Below, in pieces: positions 1 to 13,040 of a DNA stretch of 64,000 bases (position 1 is its first letter; each line of letters starts with the position of its first letter). The position numbers and the translations under genes are program-made. Below the pieces are notes generated by a model. It saw only the letters and a program-made list of their open reading frames with translations, did no database searches and was not told the DNA's origin. The DNA is from Trichobilharzia szidati (Eukaryota; Platyhelminthes; Trematoda; Strigeidida; Schistosomatidae): assembly GCA_944472155.2 (NCBI GenBank), contig OX235271.1, forward strand, positions 120,471,329-120,535,328, read 5' to 3'.

Positions 1-1260
1 GGATGGATAAATTTTGTTTCAAAATTCTCACAATGTTAAAGTTAAGCCATTGACGAGGATCTAATCATAAAGTAAATATTTCTTCTCTCAAGATTTTTGT
101 TCTCTCCATGTCTAAATGGGGATTTTTGTTATATTGAGAAATGCATGCAAATTCATCATAACTGTTAACTGTTTTTACCGCAGATCGTTAAGCCTATTGA
201 CTACATTTCAACTTCCTTTTAGCACATGTTAGTGAAAAGATATTTAATTAAATGTCATGCAATCATCCAAATTCAGATTGTTTTGCTAGTCCTTAAACCT
301 GTCGTTTTATAAAAATATTATCATTCGTTTGAAATGAAATGGTATGTTAAATTTTAAGTTATTCCATTTTCCAAATGAGACATATTTTTACAAAAAGGAA
401 CGAAGTAGTTATCATGCTATAGTGAATAAATGTCATACGGCAAAAGCTAATTACGTCAAAGTGATCATAATCAACATTAGATGTGAATGGGTTCTAACGA
501 TATAATATTGATGAATGCTGACGGGATTCCCATATTTATGCACATTTTGAGAGTTCTTGAAAAAGAATGAAACCCTCACCACACAAAGATACATACCACG
601 TACATGCAACCTCAAATAATCGGATTTCTTTTAAAGAAAAAACATAAAAACAGGCATACAAAGTAGCTGTTAGTGAGTTATTTACAAGGGGACTTGCGTA
701 CTATAAAAGTGATCTAAAGACATATGCATCATAGCTAAAATTAGGAAGTGAAAATGACTGCTCTTTGACAATCAAATATCACTACTCATTGTAACTGAAA
801 CTATCTCAGATAACTTTATATTGGAAGATTGATAATAATTAATATTTACTGAGCTACGTTCACATTAACTCACATATTATTTATCAAATACAAGTTTTAC
901 TAATTAGTGGAAAGATTTTATCAGGAAAACATGCATTTAAATTTAAATGTCAATTAGAAATTTAATTACTTTATTTAGGAGTATTTGAAGTTTTAGACAA
1001 TTTCAGATGAAGAGGAAAGTTTGCACCAGCAATTGTTTGAATACGTAGTAATACAATCTACTCATTTGTACATAGATGAGTTCAAAAAAGCTTCACTTAC
1101 TCAAGAATGATTTTCCTAATGACTGCAGTATTAATATTAATGGCTTCAGAGATATTTAATAAGCATTTATTTTCTCACCCTAAACTGCATACATAATAGT
1201 TATTTGACAAATGTACTGATGAGGTGAGAATGTAAACAGAGTTTCAGTTTCTTCAATGAC
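1..1260. other. AT-rich non-coding stretch
   Basis: No coding frame, RNA gene or recognisable repeat was seen on either strand. Stops are frequent in all frames. Confidence 0.5.
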
Positions 1261-1261
1261 A

Positions 1262-1440
1262 TAAATGTTGTAACCTGAAAGTCTTAGGTTTGAATCGCGA
1301 TGGGTGCGCACTGCTGAAGCACCCAAAACTAGGAATAAATAGCTGTTCATTACTACCTGATTTTTCAGTAGTTCTCTAACGAGTGCCAGCTCGTGATCGA
1401 ACCTGTAAATATTGCTCCATCTACACAGGTGTGAAGAATA
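1262..1440 (+). repeat. tRNA-related SINE carrying a hammerhead-like module (SINE-HH copy 1)
   Basis: A tRNA B-box-like string (aggtttgaatcgcg, 1287-1299) is followed by the hammerhead-like block and a tail reading 'ctgatttttcagtagttctc'. Other copies in the window have the same order: tRNA-like head, hammerhead block, then a tail of the type 'ctggttttcaatggttctct'. They lie at 33930-34080 (+), 34736-34870 (+) and 39715-39900 (-). It is a decayed, non-coding mobile element; an RTE LINE probably moved it. The family assignment rests on comparison inside this window. Confidence 0.6.
1308..1349 (+). ncRNA. decayed hammerhead ribozyme module in SINE-HH copy 1
   Basis: Stem I 5' strand gcactg (1308-1313) is followed by ctgaagc (1314-1320), matching the CUGANGA core except for A9 to C. 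A C-rich/G-rich stem II follows, then taaa (1336-1339) where GAAA is expected, then agctgttc, a decayed form of the palindromic stem III plus cleavage-site C seen in other copies. It is very unlikely to be active because two core positions are lost. Confidence 0.45.
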
Positions 1441-1594
1441 TACATTAAAGAATTCACAAAGTAACTTCAGTGTTTAATTTACTTTGTCCTATTGTTATTT
1501 TACATTTATAGTTAATGTACTGTCCGGCAATGTAACTAAGTCAGAGGTTTAATTCATTTTATACTCACAGATGAATGATTATATCAGAGCGAAA

Positions 1595-1650
1595 TGCTCG
1601 ACCTGTTCTGATAAGTCCCAAGTAGGGTGAAACACGCATCTTGGATTCCA
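1595..1650 (+). ncRNA. Sm-alpha-type hammerhead ribozyme relic
   Basis: The core reads ctgataa (1608-1614), then a stem II of type gtccc...ggg, then gaaa (1629-1632), a stem III-like stretch and the cleavage-site C at 1640, followed by ttggattcc. This order and the 'ggattcc' after the cleavage site are hallmarks of the schistosome Sm-alpha hammerhead. The invariant G8 is replaced by A (1613), which removes a catalytic base, so self-cleavage is not expected. The rest of the SINE is not clearly preserved. Confidence 0.6.
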
Positions 1651-3150
1651 TAGTTGACTATAATTAACCAAATAACACAAGTGACTACTTGTTGTACTTC
1701 GTTTTTTTTTATTGGAAAAGTCCGATAATATATATCATTCTGGGGATGTTTGAAAAGAAACTTGAGTTCCCTGCCAGCTATGCTTGTTTAGAGTATCTCA
1801 TAATCTTGGAAATATAGGGCTCAACTGTTATATTTTTACACGGAATATACCTGTGTCCACTTGGTGAAATAGTGAAATGTTTAAAGAAATTTAATCCATT
1901 TTCAGATATGAGGGTTGAAGAAGAAGTGACTTTATCATCTTTCTTCTCACATAATGCATTAATCGAAGAAAATTAATGACAGTTCGAAACATTACTTTAA
2001 TAGTGGTTGAATGAATGTTTGCAAATATATCGTATATTGTGGAAGAGAACTGAACAGTGTATTGTAAGTGTAAGTTATTGTTTACAAAGCATATCAATTT
2101 CATTTAGAAATATTTTTCAACTATTATTTTGATATTTACTAGACGCCAACAAGCTTTATTTTATAAATTTAACGTTGACGAGAAAATAATGTCAGGGAAG
2201 CTAATATAAACAGATGATTTCCAGACGTCTCTTGATCAAAATGACGTTCACCTTTAAAAAAAATGAATAAAGTTTTTGAAATGTTATTTTGATGATAAAA
2301 CATTCGATAAATGAAAGTAACTGAGAAAATCATTTTTCTGAAATTTAAACTATTCAGCGAACAGATTTCATGTCAACAAATTACCACAATAAGAAAACAC
2401 TCTTTTGAAACTAATGAATTATGCTGTTAGTGTTGCAAAATCTCAAAGCTTATGGATGCAAATGAATCATAGATGGTCCGTCAAGATGGATCATAATCCA
2501 TAACCTTTCATCTTTGCTATGACATCTATTCAGTCAGTAATTTATTTAGTCAATGTAATAGAAGCCGTAGCAATGGTGCTATTGCAATATTTTGTTATTT
2601 TTCAGTATACCAACAAAGAGTCAACATAAACTATCTTGAAAATAGGTGCTTCTACGATATAAATGGTGAAAAAATCACAGGCGGTGCAGGTTTTCTAACC
2701 AACAGGAAGTTTGCACTCCCATTCATAAGAAGTAAAACCACAGTTTGTTTGAATCTTTTCCATGCACCTTAATTTATCAGTCATTGAGTTCTTTATTGTT
2801 ACAGTAAGCTTACATTTTCAAATGATTTATTATTATTCATTCAAATTCCCGTTTCTTTGGGAGTAGTTTCATATTTTTGAAGTGACAAAAAGCGTAAAAT
2901 ATTAAGTGTTATCTGTTTTGACATGAAAACATATAAATCACTGTGTTTATGAAAAAACAAGCACTAAAACTTACAACATTTGCAGAAAATAATAAAAGTT
3001 ATCCAGTTTACAAATAGTTTAGATATAGTTGTGCCTCTTCTTCTGGGAGGTTTGAATACGAAACCTTCAGTGCAAACCTTAATATGAAGTGAGCTTATTG
3101 GGATCCTCCATGAATGATATAATTGTAGGTCATGATTACCATTTTTTTTG
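1651..3150. other. no recognisable feature
   Basis: AT-rich sequence with only short chance ORFs, such as 70 codons at 1891-2103 on the minus strand, which is low in complexity and resembles no family I know. Nothing supportable is seen. Confidence 0.4.
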
Positions 3151-3159
3151 ATCTGTTAT

Positions 3160-3770
3160 GAATTCGTATTAGTAGTGGCCATTTTTATTGACTTGGAATT
3201 AGATTTTTTTGTCATGTGGTTTATTCTTCATTAGTTGATCAATTACGTCTGTAATAATGTGTCTGTTAATCACTGATTCATCTGAGTACCAGGCATCTAG
3301 GAATTTTCTGGTATTTTTAGTGTCCCCATTGTTTGGAATTCCTACATTTTATTAGTCTCATTGGTGTCTGTAGATGTCTCCATGCATTGATAAGAAAGTA
3401 TACATACTGAATCTTTTGACAGCTAGTTAATTTTCTTGAAGTCAGAATCGAAGAAGGCGCTTATTTTGACCAATGTAGTACTTATCACAGTTCATGCAAA
3501 TTATTTTTTAATTGGTGTTGACATTGGTTTCTTTTGCTATTGGATCCTTTGGTCTACATATTAATGAATAAAGTGGCTGCGTTAGTTTATTTGCGACGTC
3601 TATTCTGAACGGTGTTTTATATTCTAACTGTTATTTTAGAAACACTTTATATACGGTAGGAGGAATTTTCCTGTAGTTTTTGAGGATGGCTTCTAATCGG
3701 TAGTTTGGTTTGAGTTTAGACATTTTTTGATGACTATATAGGTGTCCATTTTCCTTGGGTCTGGGTGTTT
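3160..3770 (-). pseudogene. Penelope-like element relic, GIY-YIG end (PLE J)
   Basis: The minus strand encodes the C-terminal part of a Penelope-like retroelement protein, with frame breaks. Readable blocks in order are KTNYRLEAILKNYRKIPPTV, then CMNCDKYYIGQ (the zinc-like CxxC and the GIY-YIG core, here YYIGQ), then NTRKFLDAWYSDESVINRH. In intact PLEs this endonuclease nicks target DNA for reverse transcription. Several in-frame stops are present. The RT domain is missing, so the copy is truncated. It belongs to the same broad family as the relic at 40130-41170. Confidence 0.7.
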
Positions 3771-4439
3771 TAACTCTTTTCAATAATTTTTATTTCAATA
3801 TTTGATTTTCTAGTTGATTGATTGCCATGGCAATTCACACGTTAAATCTCGAAGTCTGCATTGAGATAAAGTTTGTTCAGCCACTAAAGCTAAAATGGAC
3901 ATGACCCGTCTTAACACCAGATATTTAATTTGTTTTGTATAAATTGCACCTCATATTATCATTATTCCTAACTCGACTGTTGTTCAGTTATAGTAGAATC
4001 TGACTGAATTCCATAAAATATGTTAAGTCACTCAAATTATTTGATTTTATCGCAGTTTTCGTACTGCGTAACTATTATCTGAAATTCACAATTCTAAAAA
4101 CCCGTTTTTGAAAACATTCCTTCTGTTGTTAAGAAAATTTACAATGTATATGCAGTTGTACAGCTTGAGAATGATGCAGCTGAAAAGAGTAACTCTTCAC
4201 TGAACGTCTTTCCTTTTATTTAGAATATATCTGGTTAGATCTTATTTTCTAATGTTTGTCTAAGAAATAAAAGTGTACAATTCAGAAGAATAGCACGATA
4301 AATAATTCATTTCCACTTATTTATTGAAGATTTGAAACCTTTATTTTTATGCATGTTATATTTATGTAGAAAGGTGTATTCGCAAATAACGTAAAATGAT
4401 ATTTTAAGATGGGTATATGGATTAATACAACCCTAAAGG

Positions 4440-4600
4440 GTATTTGATATGTTGACCAATTTACCATCCAGTCTTAAACCTGGAGAAGAGATAAGGCTGC
4501 ACCTTGGGCTAGCGACTTCACCCTGAAAGATACAACCCCATTGGCAATGAAACTTCAAGCAGGAAGAAAAGGTTTCAAATGCTGTTTGAACTGTTAAAGA
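4440..4600 (+). repeat. 5' end fragment of an RTE LINE
   Basis: The stretch 'aaacctggagaagagataag' followed by ggctagcgacttcaccc parallels the 5' UTR of the LINE at 45388-48060 (minus strand) and of the one at 50325-53312 (plus strand). Neither the endonuclease nor the RT follows, so this is an isolated 5' piece. It could also be the body of a tRNA-headed SINE, because that SINE shares this segment. Confidence 0.45.
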
Positions 4601-4869
4601 AGATTAGGCAATAAAACTATAATACATGTTTACACAAATAAATTTAGACTGTAGACCCACTGAATCCCTACTCATACATTATAGTGCATGTTTATGTCAT
4701 CTATTTGAACTTATAACATAATTTCGAAGCCTTTTCAATTTTAAGAGAAATCTGAATTAAACTAATGGACTATGAATTTATTTCAACTTGTGACCTAAAA
4801 TAGCTTTCAATTCAGTTGAAAAGGAATATATTTCTTCGCTCAGTTTGTTGCTTTCTCTAGATTAATTTG

Positions 4870-5110
4870 GCTTAATGCGTCAGTGGTTCAGAGGTAGAAC
4901 CATCACCAACCATGCATTTGGTCCGTGGTTAGATTCCTGGCGGACACACCTCTAATTCTCGCTAAGCTGGTAGTAAGGCTAGTAATGAGGCAAGGTTGAG
5001 TATGAGGCTAGCAACCCCACTGTGTAAAAACAAAACCACTGCTACCAAAACTTCAAAGCTCTAACTTAAAGCCCTATGCTCCGCTGGGAACTAAAATGAA
5101 TAAAAAGATT
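4870..5110 (+). repeat. tRNA-headed SINE (SINE1 copy 1)
   Basis: The head reads gcgtcagtggttcagaggt (box A-like) and gtggttagattcctggcgg (box B-like). A middle part containing 'tatgaggctagcaacccc' and a tail 'aaagccctatgctccgctgg' follow. The same three-part order recurs at 42495-42745 (-), 55912-56112 (+) and 58798-59031 (-). The tail matches the 3' end of the RTE LINE here, implying mobilisation in trans by that LINE. No target-site duplication was recognised for this copy. Confidence 0.7.
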
Positions 5111-5114
5111 TCAA

Positions 5115-6770
5115 GAAGCATAGAAGTAAGGAGTCACTAGCAGGTAAGACGGATATATCTCATCACAAATATTGAAATCACTTGGCCAAACCACATCAAA
5201 ACAATTAAAATCCAAATAAAGAAGTTAAATCTTTTATCATTCATACTAAATACTAGTTAGACAACCGTGGATAGTCTTAGTTTATGAGAATGTACTTGAT
5301 TATGAATATTTCATAAGATTTAATTTCAGCTGGCCTAGCAGCCTACTTTTTTGCCTACAAAAGGCGTTGTATACTTAACCTGCTTGTCACACTGGCTGAT
5401 AAGGAAACTATTTGTAGCAGTTCACTTTTTACTCTGTTTCTTTCTCTCTTTTTGAAGATTTAAAGTAGATATGTAGAGTTTTTTTATTTATACACATTTA
5501 CACACATGACTAGAATGTCTAAGAGACAAGGACGCTTTGAAAGTACATGTCTCACATAGTTATTCGAGGAAATAACCTCATTTTTAAATGCTTCAATAGA
5601 GAAGTAACTGGGTATGTGCCCAACCAAAAGAAAGAAAAATTATATAAATATATATATTTATAAGTATTAAACTACCTAAAACTTTCAGCGCATTTCTAAA
5701 TATTGCATGCAATCTGTCTCTTTTAAAAGTCTGAACAGAGAAGGAACGAACATATTTGCCGGATAATGCAAGCTGGTTGACAGCCTGCCTAAAAATTGAG
5801 CTATCAAAATGTTTCATATCTCTGTTGTATATATTTTCTCTTGTGCAGTTTGTTTTAATCGATTAAGAAATGACCTCTATTAGTATTATCTACTCTTGTG
5901 TACATTTAAAATGTTTACAAACCCCTGATTCACAAGTTCTTACTAAACTTGATGACTGGTCTGGTTGTGGGTGGCAGCCTGTCCCAATACATGAGATAAA
6001 TATTCTTCAGTTATGTCCTTTGGTCTCAAAATGTACTTCTGAACATCTTACAACTGGCTTTTAACTAGATATGGCGGATTTCTTGAAGAAAACAGCAGAT
6101 ATACATAACGGAATGGTTTCTGCTTCAGCTCACAGACCACTGTGTGTCACATGATATACTGCCAGTTAATATCTTACTTGAAGATACTGTACGAAGGGAA
6201 AATATCATACAATAAACTCCTCTGAAAATTCTGTACATTTTATAAATACTGTCCAGAATAAAGATGTTAATATGATTATCATATCGTAAATTCTTTTCAA
6301 CTGCGTACATCCTAGACAAAAAACAAATTATAAGTTACAAAATTTCTGAACATACGTTTTTTACAGCGACTTCAAGTTATAGATAGAAGGTATAAGCAAC
6401 ATAATTCTAAAAATGATGTAAGTAGATAAATTATCCAGTGTTAAAAGACTAACCATTCATGATAAAATTACACAATGGAGGTTGGGTTCACATTTAGCTT
6501 GGAAACAAGGATTGACTGGAAATAAAATACAAGATCGGACAACAGAGTGAGTTTCTACATATAATGATGGAGATTTAAAGAGGGTTGGAGTGATTAGTAA
6601 AGTAAAACTATGACACACAAACAATAAAGTAAATTTTGAAACTTAATGGTGAGTTCAACTCAACAAGAGAAAAACAAAGTTAAATGGAATCTTACGGAAC
6701 AGAACGAAACACAAAAGCACACGAACAAAACAATTACAGTTACCAAGGTGGTGAGAGATTAGTCATGCTA
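5115..6770. other. no recognisable feature
   Basis: Only short, low-complexity ORFs occur on both strands. No conserved motif, RNA gene or repeat was identified. Confidence 0.4.
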
Positions 6771-6774
6771 TTTT

Positions 6775-7120
6775 CTGTATATAGAGGTTGGGTCGACGTC
6801 TTTTCATAGTAATGGCTTCTGAAGACCGAAGAAACCATGGTTTTCTTTGTGCATTAATTATTTCGCAAACCTGACTAATTTTCACTGTGTTTCCCATGTC
6901 ATTAGGTGTCTTTTAATCACACTTGAGAACACTTTGCTGCCTTTCATATCGAGACTTTTAGGGATGTGTTTAGAAAACATGGTAGACGCTTTCCTCTTAG
7001 TCCTTCTTATGTACTTCCTGACGCAAATGCAAGTGAACTGGCAAATAAAGTTGGGATTGACATGAGCAGCATACTTACATGCTTTTGAGTCAGTCAACGA
7101 GCATACCCTGTTGTAAAGTG
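6775..7120 (-). pseudogene. Penelope-like element relic, GIY-YIG domain (PLE M)
   Basis: The minus strand reads ICQFTCICVRKYIRRTKRKA followed by FSKHIPKSL and VFSSVIKRHLM, matching the C-terminal GIY-YIG endonuclease of PLEs (typical order: C-I-Y-Q-F-x-C-x-C-G, then Y-I-G-R-T, then E-H-I/L-P). The glycine of YIGR is replaced by Arg, and the CxCG glycine is lost. Past a stop, the next blocks resemble the PLE C-terminus. It is a short 5'- and 3'-truncated relic. Confidence 0.6.
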
Positions 7121-7124
7121 AATC

Positions 7125-10100
7125 AGTCTGATGGCCAAAACAGTTGAAAAGAAACCAGTTTTATCTGTCTAGCATAAAAAGGGGAAAAAGTATCTCCAAG
7201 GACCTAAAAGTGAATCAAGCGTGTATTGACGAGAACATGTCCCACCTCTTTCTTTCCACTTCTTACTTCTAGTTTAGTTTATTCAGTCCATTAGTAACGC
7301 ACATATAGTGAAACACTGAAACGTTTATCTTTGAAATGCTATAATTGGGAAATAGTGAAACTACTTTGTATTCGAAATGAAGCTAATAATGCAGAAGCTT
7401 ATTTATAGCACAATGCATTCCATCACCGATAGTATTCACAGCTATTTACCTTATTCAAAGTAAACAGTTTTCAGAAATAAAATTCTATATGCCTCCAACA
7501 ATTTTGTTTCAGTTAATTAGAAAATGACAGAAAGAAACATAAAATGTGGTGACTGAAACCTTTTAAGCTACCAGTCTCAAGCTAGTGGCTTACAAGTAAA
7601 TAATTTCACGTTTTACCGAACTAAGTCACAAGATATTCTTGTTAATTAAGTGTCATAATTACTTCGGCTTTAGAATTATTTCCTAGATTCTCATGTGATT
7701 AGTACACAAATCCGTTCATTTAGTTGCCCTTGCATAATAAATAAAAGAGACTGTGGATGACCGGAATAAATTTCGGAAGACAGTAAAATGAAAACGTTTG
7801 ACTGAATACCTACTCTGTATACTTCACTAATTATGCTCATTAGTAAGGATAAATGAATGTCTACCATGGAAGCTGTTTGAAGAATCATGGTCTTAAATCT
7901 TTTAATTGTTGTAACACAATTTGGTGACCCTTTACTAAACAAAAATACTCAGTAAGTCAATTACTTGATTGTTTGTTAGAAACATAAGGTGTATTAATTA
8001 AAAAAAGTGATGAAGCTTAGGGCAAAAGAAGTTAGTTAAGTGATCATGATTAATATTTTTTAGGTGTTTGTCGAGTTGTTTCTTCACTGCAGAAAATAAA
8101 TTTTCGTATTATATTATTGTTTTACCAATAACTATTATTTTGACGCAAGTATTTTCCACCTTTTCGTAAACATGGAATTAATTACAGCTGCTTCTTCTGA
8201 ATGCATTTCTTTTCTACTAGTCTGATTTGATTAGGACTACTGTAGGTAATGGGATATCGGAAAATGGAGCAATTTGTGAGAATCTGTTTTTGAAAAGGCG
8301 CTCAGTCTTCTGACTAGCTGTTCCCTGAGGCATGAGTTATCTTGTAATACTTTCAAACGAAAACTTAAAAGCACATGAAATCAGTGCATCTTTGCTGCTA
8401 CGTGAGTGTTCAGACTCGGCAATATCGAAAATCACGTACAGTTTGCCAATTTTCAACCCCATTCTCTTTCCTTTTCAGTTCTTTAACAAAACACACTAAT
8501 CCATCAGTGTCGTCACTGTGTGTGCGTTACTTGACTTTATCTAGTTAACTGTGTGAGTGAAAATTCCTGCAAACATATTTGAAACTTCATTCTAAAACCT
8601 ATCGATAACATAATTTCATTCATTTTAAAGGACAACATAAAGAGACACGGCTACCGATCATGATTGATTTTGATGTTTGGGTAGGTAAAAGCAGTCAGAG
8701 TCAATAAAGAAAATTAAAATTTGTCTTATAGCTAACACCTAACCATATCAATGTTTATATAAGTCATAAACAAGAAAGGGGTGGATGAATTCTGTAATTC
8801 TGATCTATTATGACTTAGGCAATAGTCAAAGAACGGCATTGTGTTCATTCATTTCAAGAAATTATTGTGCTAGTCTGATTTTGACGGAATCAGAGATTTA
8901 TAACACTAAATTATCAATATTAGTAAAGTATTAAACGAGCGATTCACAAAATTGTTTCATTTTATCATAAATAATGTGAGTCTTCATTTATAATCACATG
9001 AGGTTTAAATTTATGTTGAAAACACTCTGTTCAGAGCCTAAAATCGATGTGCCTCATTTGTCAACCTACAAAGCATTATTCAAAAAATGTGGTGAATTCA
9101 GAGATAAAAATGACAGTAAAATGGATGAAGGCGACTGCAATAAGGGAAACCAGTGAAAACCAGTTAAAATCATGAGGAGTAAATAGTTTTGAACAGATTG
9201 AAAGAATATGAAACGTGCTACCTAGAATTTCCAACTGAATGACTAAAACCAAGTAGGTCAAGCTTTCTTGTGTAGTTTAGGCTAACATGTGAGGAACTAA
9301 ATTCCCAAAAAGGTGTGACATGGATAAGACTCCTTTTGAATATGTCGGCCGCCTAAATTACTAGTTCAATTCAAATGATTGGTGTTAGATATCAGCAGGA
9401 ACTTCTTGATTACAGGGGTAAATTCATGATAGGAATCTGTGAATGTAAGATGTTCCCTTAGCAGCTCATTAGTTTTTCAAAAAATACATTAATCAAAAAT
9501 ATACTTAATTATACACAATCCATCAAGGTTGTGCATCCACACTACGAGGTTTCCGAATGACATAATTCAATGCTCGACAATAAATTACTTTTAGGTTTCT
9601 AGGTTTCTGATTCATTGAACTTGAGACAGCATTTTAGAAGCTCAGTACGGATAAAGAGATTATGAACTATAGCAATTAAGTGACTGCAAGTGAAACTGAG
9701 GAATAACATCCCGTTATAATGACACTTTCTCAATCCCCACCCTAACCATTCTTAATATTTAGTGTGTAGATTATCTTCTCTAATCTCTGTCGCTGTGATG
9801 AAACATTTATTCATGAGGCATTCATCTGCAAGAATTCTGATGAAGAGGTTTTTAAAAATCTGATTGTCAACTTTTTTAGAGCTTACTTCTTGGGTTTTAT
9901 TGTTAAGAAGAAATATTACGATATTTCGAAATCAGCTTTTTCATGAAGTGACATGTCTCATTTAGTGAATTCAGAAAGGATACATAATTTACTAGTTAAC
10001 AAAACCATTACAAAGCACTTTAAGTTTCACATAAATCTGCTTATATTCATTCAGATAGTTCAGAAGAAAGCGATAGATTCACCTAAGTTCCTACCATAAC

Positions 10101-11800
10101 CCAATATCAGAAAGAACACCATATTAAACATTTTATATTAGCCGACTTTTAGATTCCACTCCTCAATTTAAAAGCAGTAGCCACCTTCACTAGACAAAAA
10201 ACAGGAGTCAGAAATATCATGATATGCGTTCTACCACATAATGGTCCAGTTGATGTCATCTAAAATTTCATCTGAGGACAGTTAATGTAATAAAGCCAAG
10301 AAAAGTCAGCAGCATTATTTGTCATTATTCTCAGTATTTTATTAATTGTCTTTTTAGATGTGACTTCCATATTACATAAATCTTAGTATCACATACACTA
10401 CTAGTAAGTAGGCAGTTCCGAAAATCCTGCTATTTTACAAACACTTAATCTATCACATCTTTCGTTGATCTGTTTATGTACATTTCTCATATTAGAATTA
10501 GTTGTCAATAAAGAAGAAAGAACAAAAAGCTCAGCAAAGACACTTTTTCAATGATGCCATCGTCAAAAGCTGTACAGTAGCACTTTTATACGTAGGCACA
10601 CATTGTTAGTTGTTAGACTTCAAATAGATAACTGCAAGCACTGTTTATTCATCATGATATATAACGATTTTAGGTCAAAACTAGTTCACTGGTTACAAGT
10701 TAACCGAATAAGGTGGAATGTCAAACAAAACGTTCAGATTTTTACTCATTCATAATTAACTGTCTTTTTGTTAATTTAGGAACCATTCAAGAAAGTTACA
10801 ATTTGCACATTCAGTAAAGTTCTAATGTTTAAATTAAGAACTGTGCTTTTTTGATAACTCTAAATTAAATCTTTTATGAAATGAAGGCCAGGGTTGAAGC
10901 TTCAGTGTTTTAAGCATCAAATTCTGTCAGCAATTTTGTACAAAAGGAAACTAATTCTATCTGAAAAGTTTATTCTTTTTCCTTTTTGTTTTTCTAATAT
11001 GAAATTAGGAAACAATGAAAATATTATTTTTTTTAATGAAAGAAACCCACTATAAATATTTTCCATCCCTCAAGCCTAGACAAGGAAGTGAAGAATATAG
11101 ACACGCGATATTCAGAAATAAATTCTTTTCTTCATACATTTATTCACTGAATGTGATTTGTAAGAACATTCACTTTTACGCACATAGGCAAGTAGAAATA
11201 TAATATTTCAGCTTATATAAATATACGCACAACGCAGACAATTAGAACAATAATAGTTGATTTAAGATCGACAAACAAGATCTTTATTTTTAAACCTTTC
11301 ATTACCTTTCTCTTTATGAAGTAATTAGGCAAACAAAGATAGTCTTTTATGAAAATTAAGTGATTTATAATTTAATTTTAGATTATGGCTTAAGATTTTT
11401 AAATAAATAAATAAATAAGTGAAATGCTGTCTAATAAAACACATATATTCAACATTCATATTTACTCTCACTTTATAGATAGGAACATTTAAGCAAGTAA
11501 GACAGAATAAGTATCTGAATGATGTGATGGTTCATCATGGTTCTCTAGATATCATTATTTATGCATAGATTGATGAATCTATCGAACAAAGATATTAAAT
11601 GCTTCCTAATTCGCCTATTTTTCTTAGTGACTGATCAGTTGTGTTTTTTGAAAAGTGCTGAATAAACTTGACTCATTTTAGAAGCTGAAACATAAAAGTG
11701 AACGTCAGATGCGCAAGCAGTTATTCCTGAAACATGGACAGAATTATTCGGAGGGGTACCCACCTTCAAGAATTCTGCTATCAAGGTACATGTCGTCAGG
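7125..11800. other. long AT-rich stretch without recognisable genes
   Basis: About 4.7 kb with only small ORFs (for example 83 codons at 7691-7942 on the minus strand) that show no recognisable motif. A short (aaat)n tract lies near 11402-11416. It could be intronic or intergenic; nothing in the sequence decides. Confidence 0.4.
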
Positions 11801-11805
11801 AACCG

Positions 11806-11970
11806 ACATTAAATTAGACAAAAGAATGATTACTGAACAACAAAGAATACTCTTTTCGATAACGCCTTCTTCATCAGGTTCTATAGTTATATGTACATAA
11901 TAGTGAATGAACTAGTGTTATTAATAACATTAATGTTGTTTGAATAGCATCGAATCAATAATAATAATAA
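11806..11970 (-). repeat. left inverted arm of PLE A
   Basis: The reverse complement of this segment matches 12585-12744. Shared landmarks include tactgaacaac, ccttcttcatcaggttct, 'atatgtacataatagtg' and atcgaatcaataataata. Confidence 0.8.
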
Positions 11971-12410
11971 ACAAGAAGCCTTCATCCATACGACTGCAAT
12001 TCAAGGGCAACATACCTAGCAAAATAATTGCGAAGAAGTTAAGGAAACCACTTCAAAGAACTTTTAATGCTGGCAAACTACACGTCTTATTTTCTACACG
12101 ACCGATGGTGATTCCTCGATTGATAGATGAAGTACCTAGGCTTGCCACTTCTAATTGTATCTACCGATTCAAATGAGCTTGTGGAGCGAGTTATATTGTC
12201 CATCGCTCTAGTAACTTGATTTTTCGTGCTTGGGAACATCTACCTTTGTGGTTAAGTAAGAGTGTAGTAAAAACCATCAACAGTTCTGTACTAGACCACC
12301 TGGTCCAAACCGGCCACAAAGCCGGCATTGTAGAACCCTTCTCTATCGTCTACAGGATACCAAACAAATTGCTTAAAATATCCAGCTACCGCATACTCTA
12401 AACAGTTGAG
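11940..12410 (+). pseudogene. PLE A protein C-terminus with GIY-YIG remnant
   Basis: Two blocks lie in the same frame, separated by a stop at 12174-12176. The first contains LFSTRPMVIPRLIDEVPRL followed by NCIYRFK. After the TGA, which sits where PLEs have the first Cys of C-x-C-G, comes ACGASYIVHRSS and then AWEHLPLWLSKSV. The GIY-YIG core is SYIV instead of SYIG, so the nuclease would be dead even without the stop. The RT domain is absent (5' truncation). The intact enzyme would nick DNA at the insertion site. Confidence 0.75.
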
Positions 12411-12584
12411 GCCAACACGATTAGCATAAAGCAACCAGTACTCTGTGTGCAAAAGAAGCATGTCCAGCCACTACAACTGCCCTGGCTGACCTTCAATGTA
12501 GAATTATTTTATTATTATCTCTCCTAATTTCCCTGATATTCAGTGTATTGTTATGTTGATACTACTGAACTGTAATCCATTGAT

Positions 12585-12744
12585 ATTATTATTATTGATT
12601 CGATGCTATTCAAACAACATTAATGTTATTAATAACACTAGTTCATTCACTATTATGTACATATAACTGTAGAACCTGATGAAGAAGGCATTATCGAAAA
12701 TAGTATTCTTCGTTGTTCAGTAACCATTCCTTTGATAAATTTTA
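12585..12744 (+). repeat. right arm (3' terminal repeat) of PLE A with hammerhead-like core
   Basis: The 3' terminal repeat contains ctgatga (12676-12682) and gaaa (12696-12699) followed by an imperfect hairpin. The inverted left arm has the same pair at 11871-11877 and 11854-11857. PLE terminal repeats are known to carry hammerhead ribozymes; this copy has only a weak stem II, so it is called a relic. Confidence 0.6.
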
Positions 12745-12889
12745 ATGGGCATTTTTTTCAACTAATTTAGACAGCCAATTAAAACCAAGAACCACTGGAA
12801 ATATATTCTATAATTATTTAGGATTCTTCAAAAGTGAACATCTATGACCCTATCATGTTACTAGGTTAGACCATTGACCATACAGACAT

Positions 12890-13040
12890 TAAGTTAAAGC
12901 TGAGTGACTTGTGAATTCTAACTTCTCTCAGTTCATGATATAGCGCCGCTGCCGTCCACTTCGATTAAGGTGTACCAGTGTTCACATACGAAGTGGTGGA
13001 TAGTATCCTTCACGTCTTCTCATTAAAATTTAATGAAATT
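12890..13040 (+). repeat. dispersed repeat sharing the 'gaattctaacttct' block
   Basis: The block tgtgaattctaacttctctc followed by atagcgccgctgccgtcc resembles segments at 24860-24970, 33850-33925 (minus strand) and 39900-40060. In two of those places it lies directly upstream of a SINE-HH head, so it may be the 5' extension of that SINE. An 8-bp inverted pair (ccacttcg...cgaagtgg) lies inside. Nothing codes here. Confidence 0.4.

Larger units (their letters stand above)
11806..12744 (+). mobile_element. Penelope-like element flanked by inverted terminal arms (PLE A)
   Basis: A 5'-truncated PLE in plus orientation keeps only the end of the protein and the 3' terminus. Its 3' terminal sequence (12585-12744) recurs in inverted orientation at 11806-11970, immediately upstream of the coding remnant. 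The two arms match over about 160 bp with few differences. This is the pattern expected when a Penelope element inserts with an inverted copy of its own terminal repeat at the 5' side. PLEs B and C share the architecture. Confidence 0.75.

Noticed and set aside
1214..1224. ctgatgaggtg resembling a hammerhead core
   Set aside because: No GAAA at a suitable distance and no pairing stems; unrelated to nearby SINE copies.
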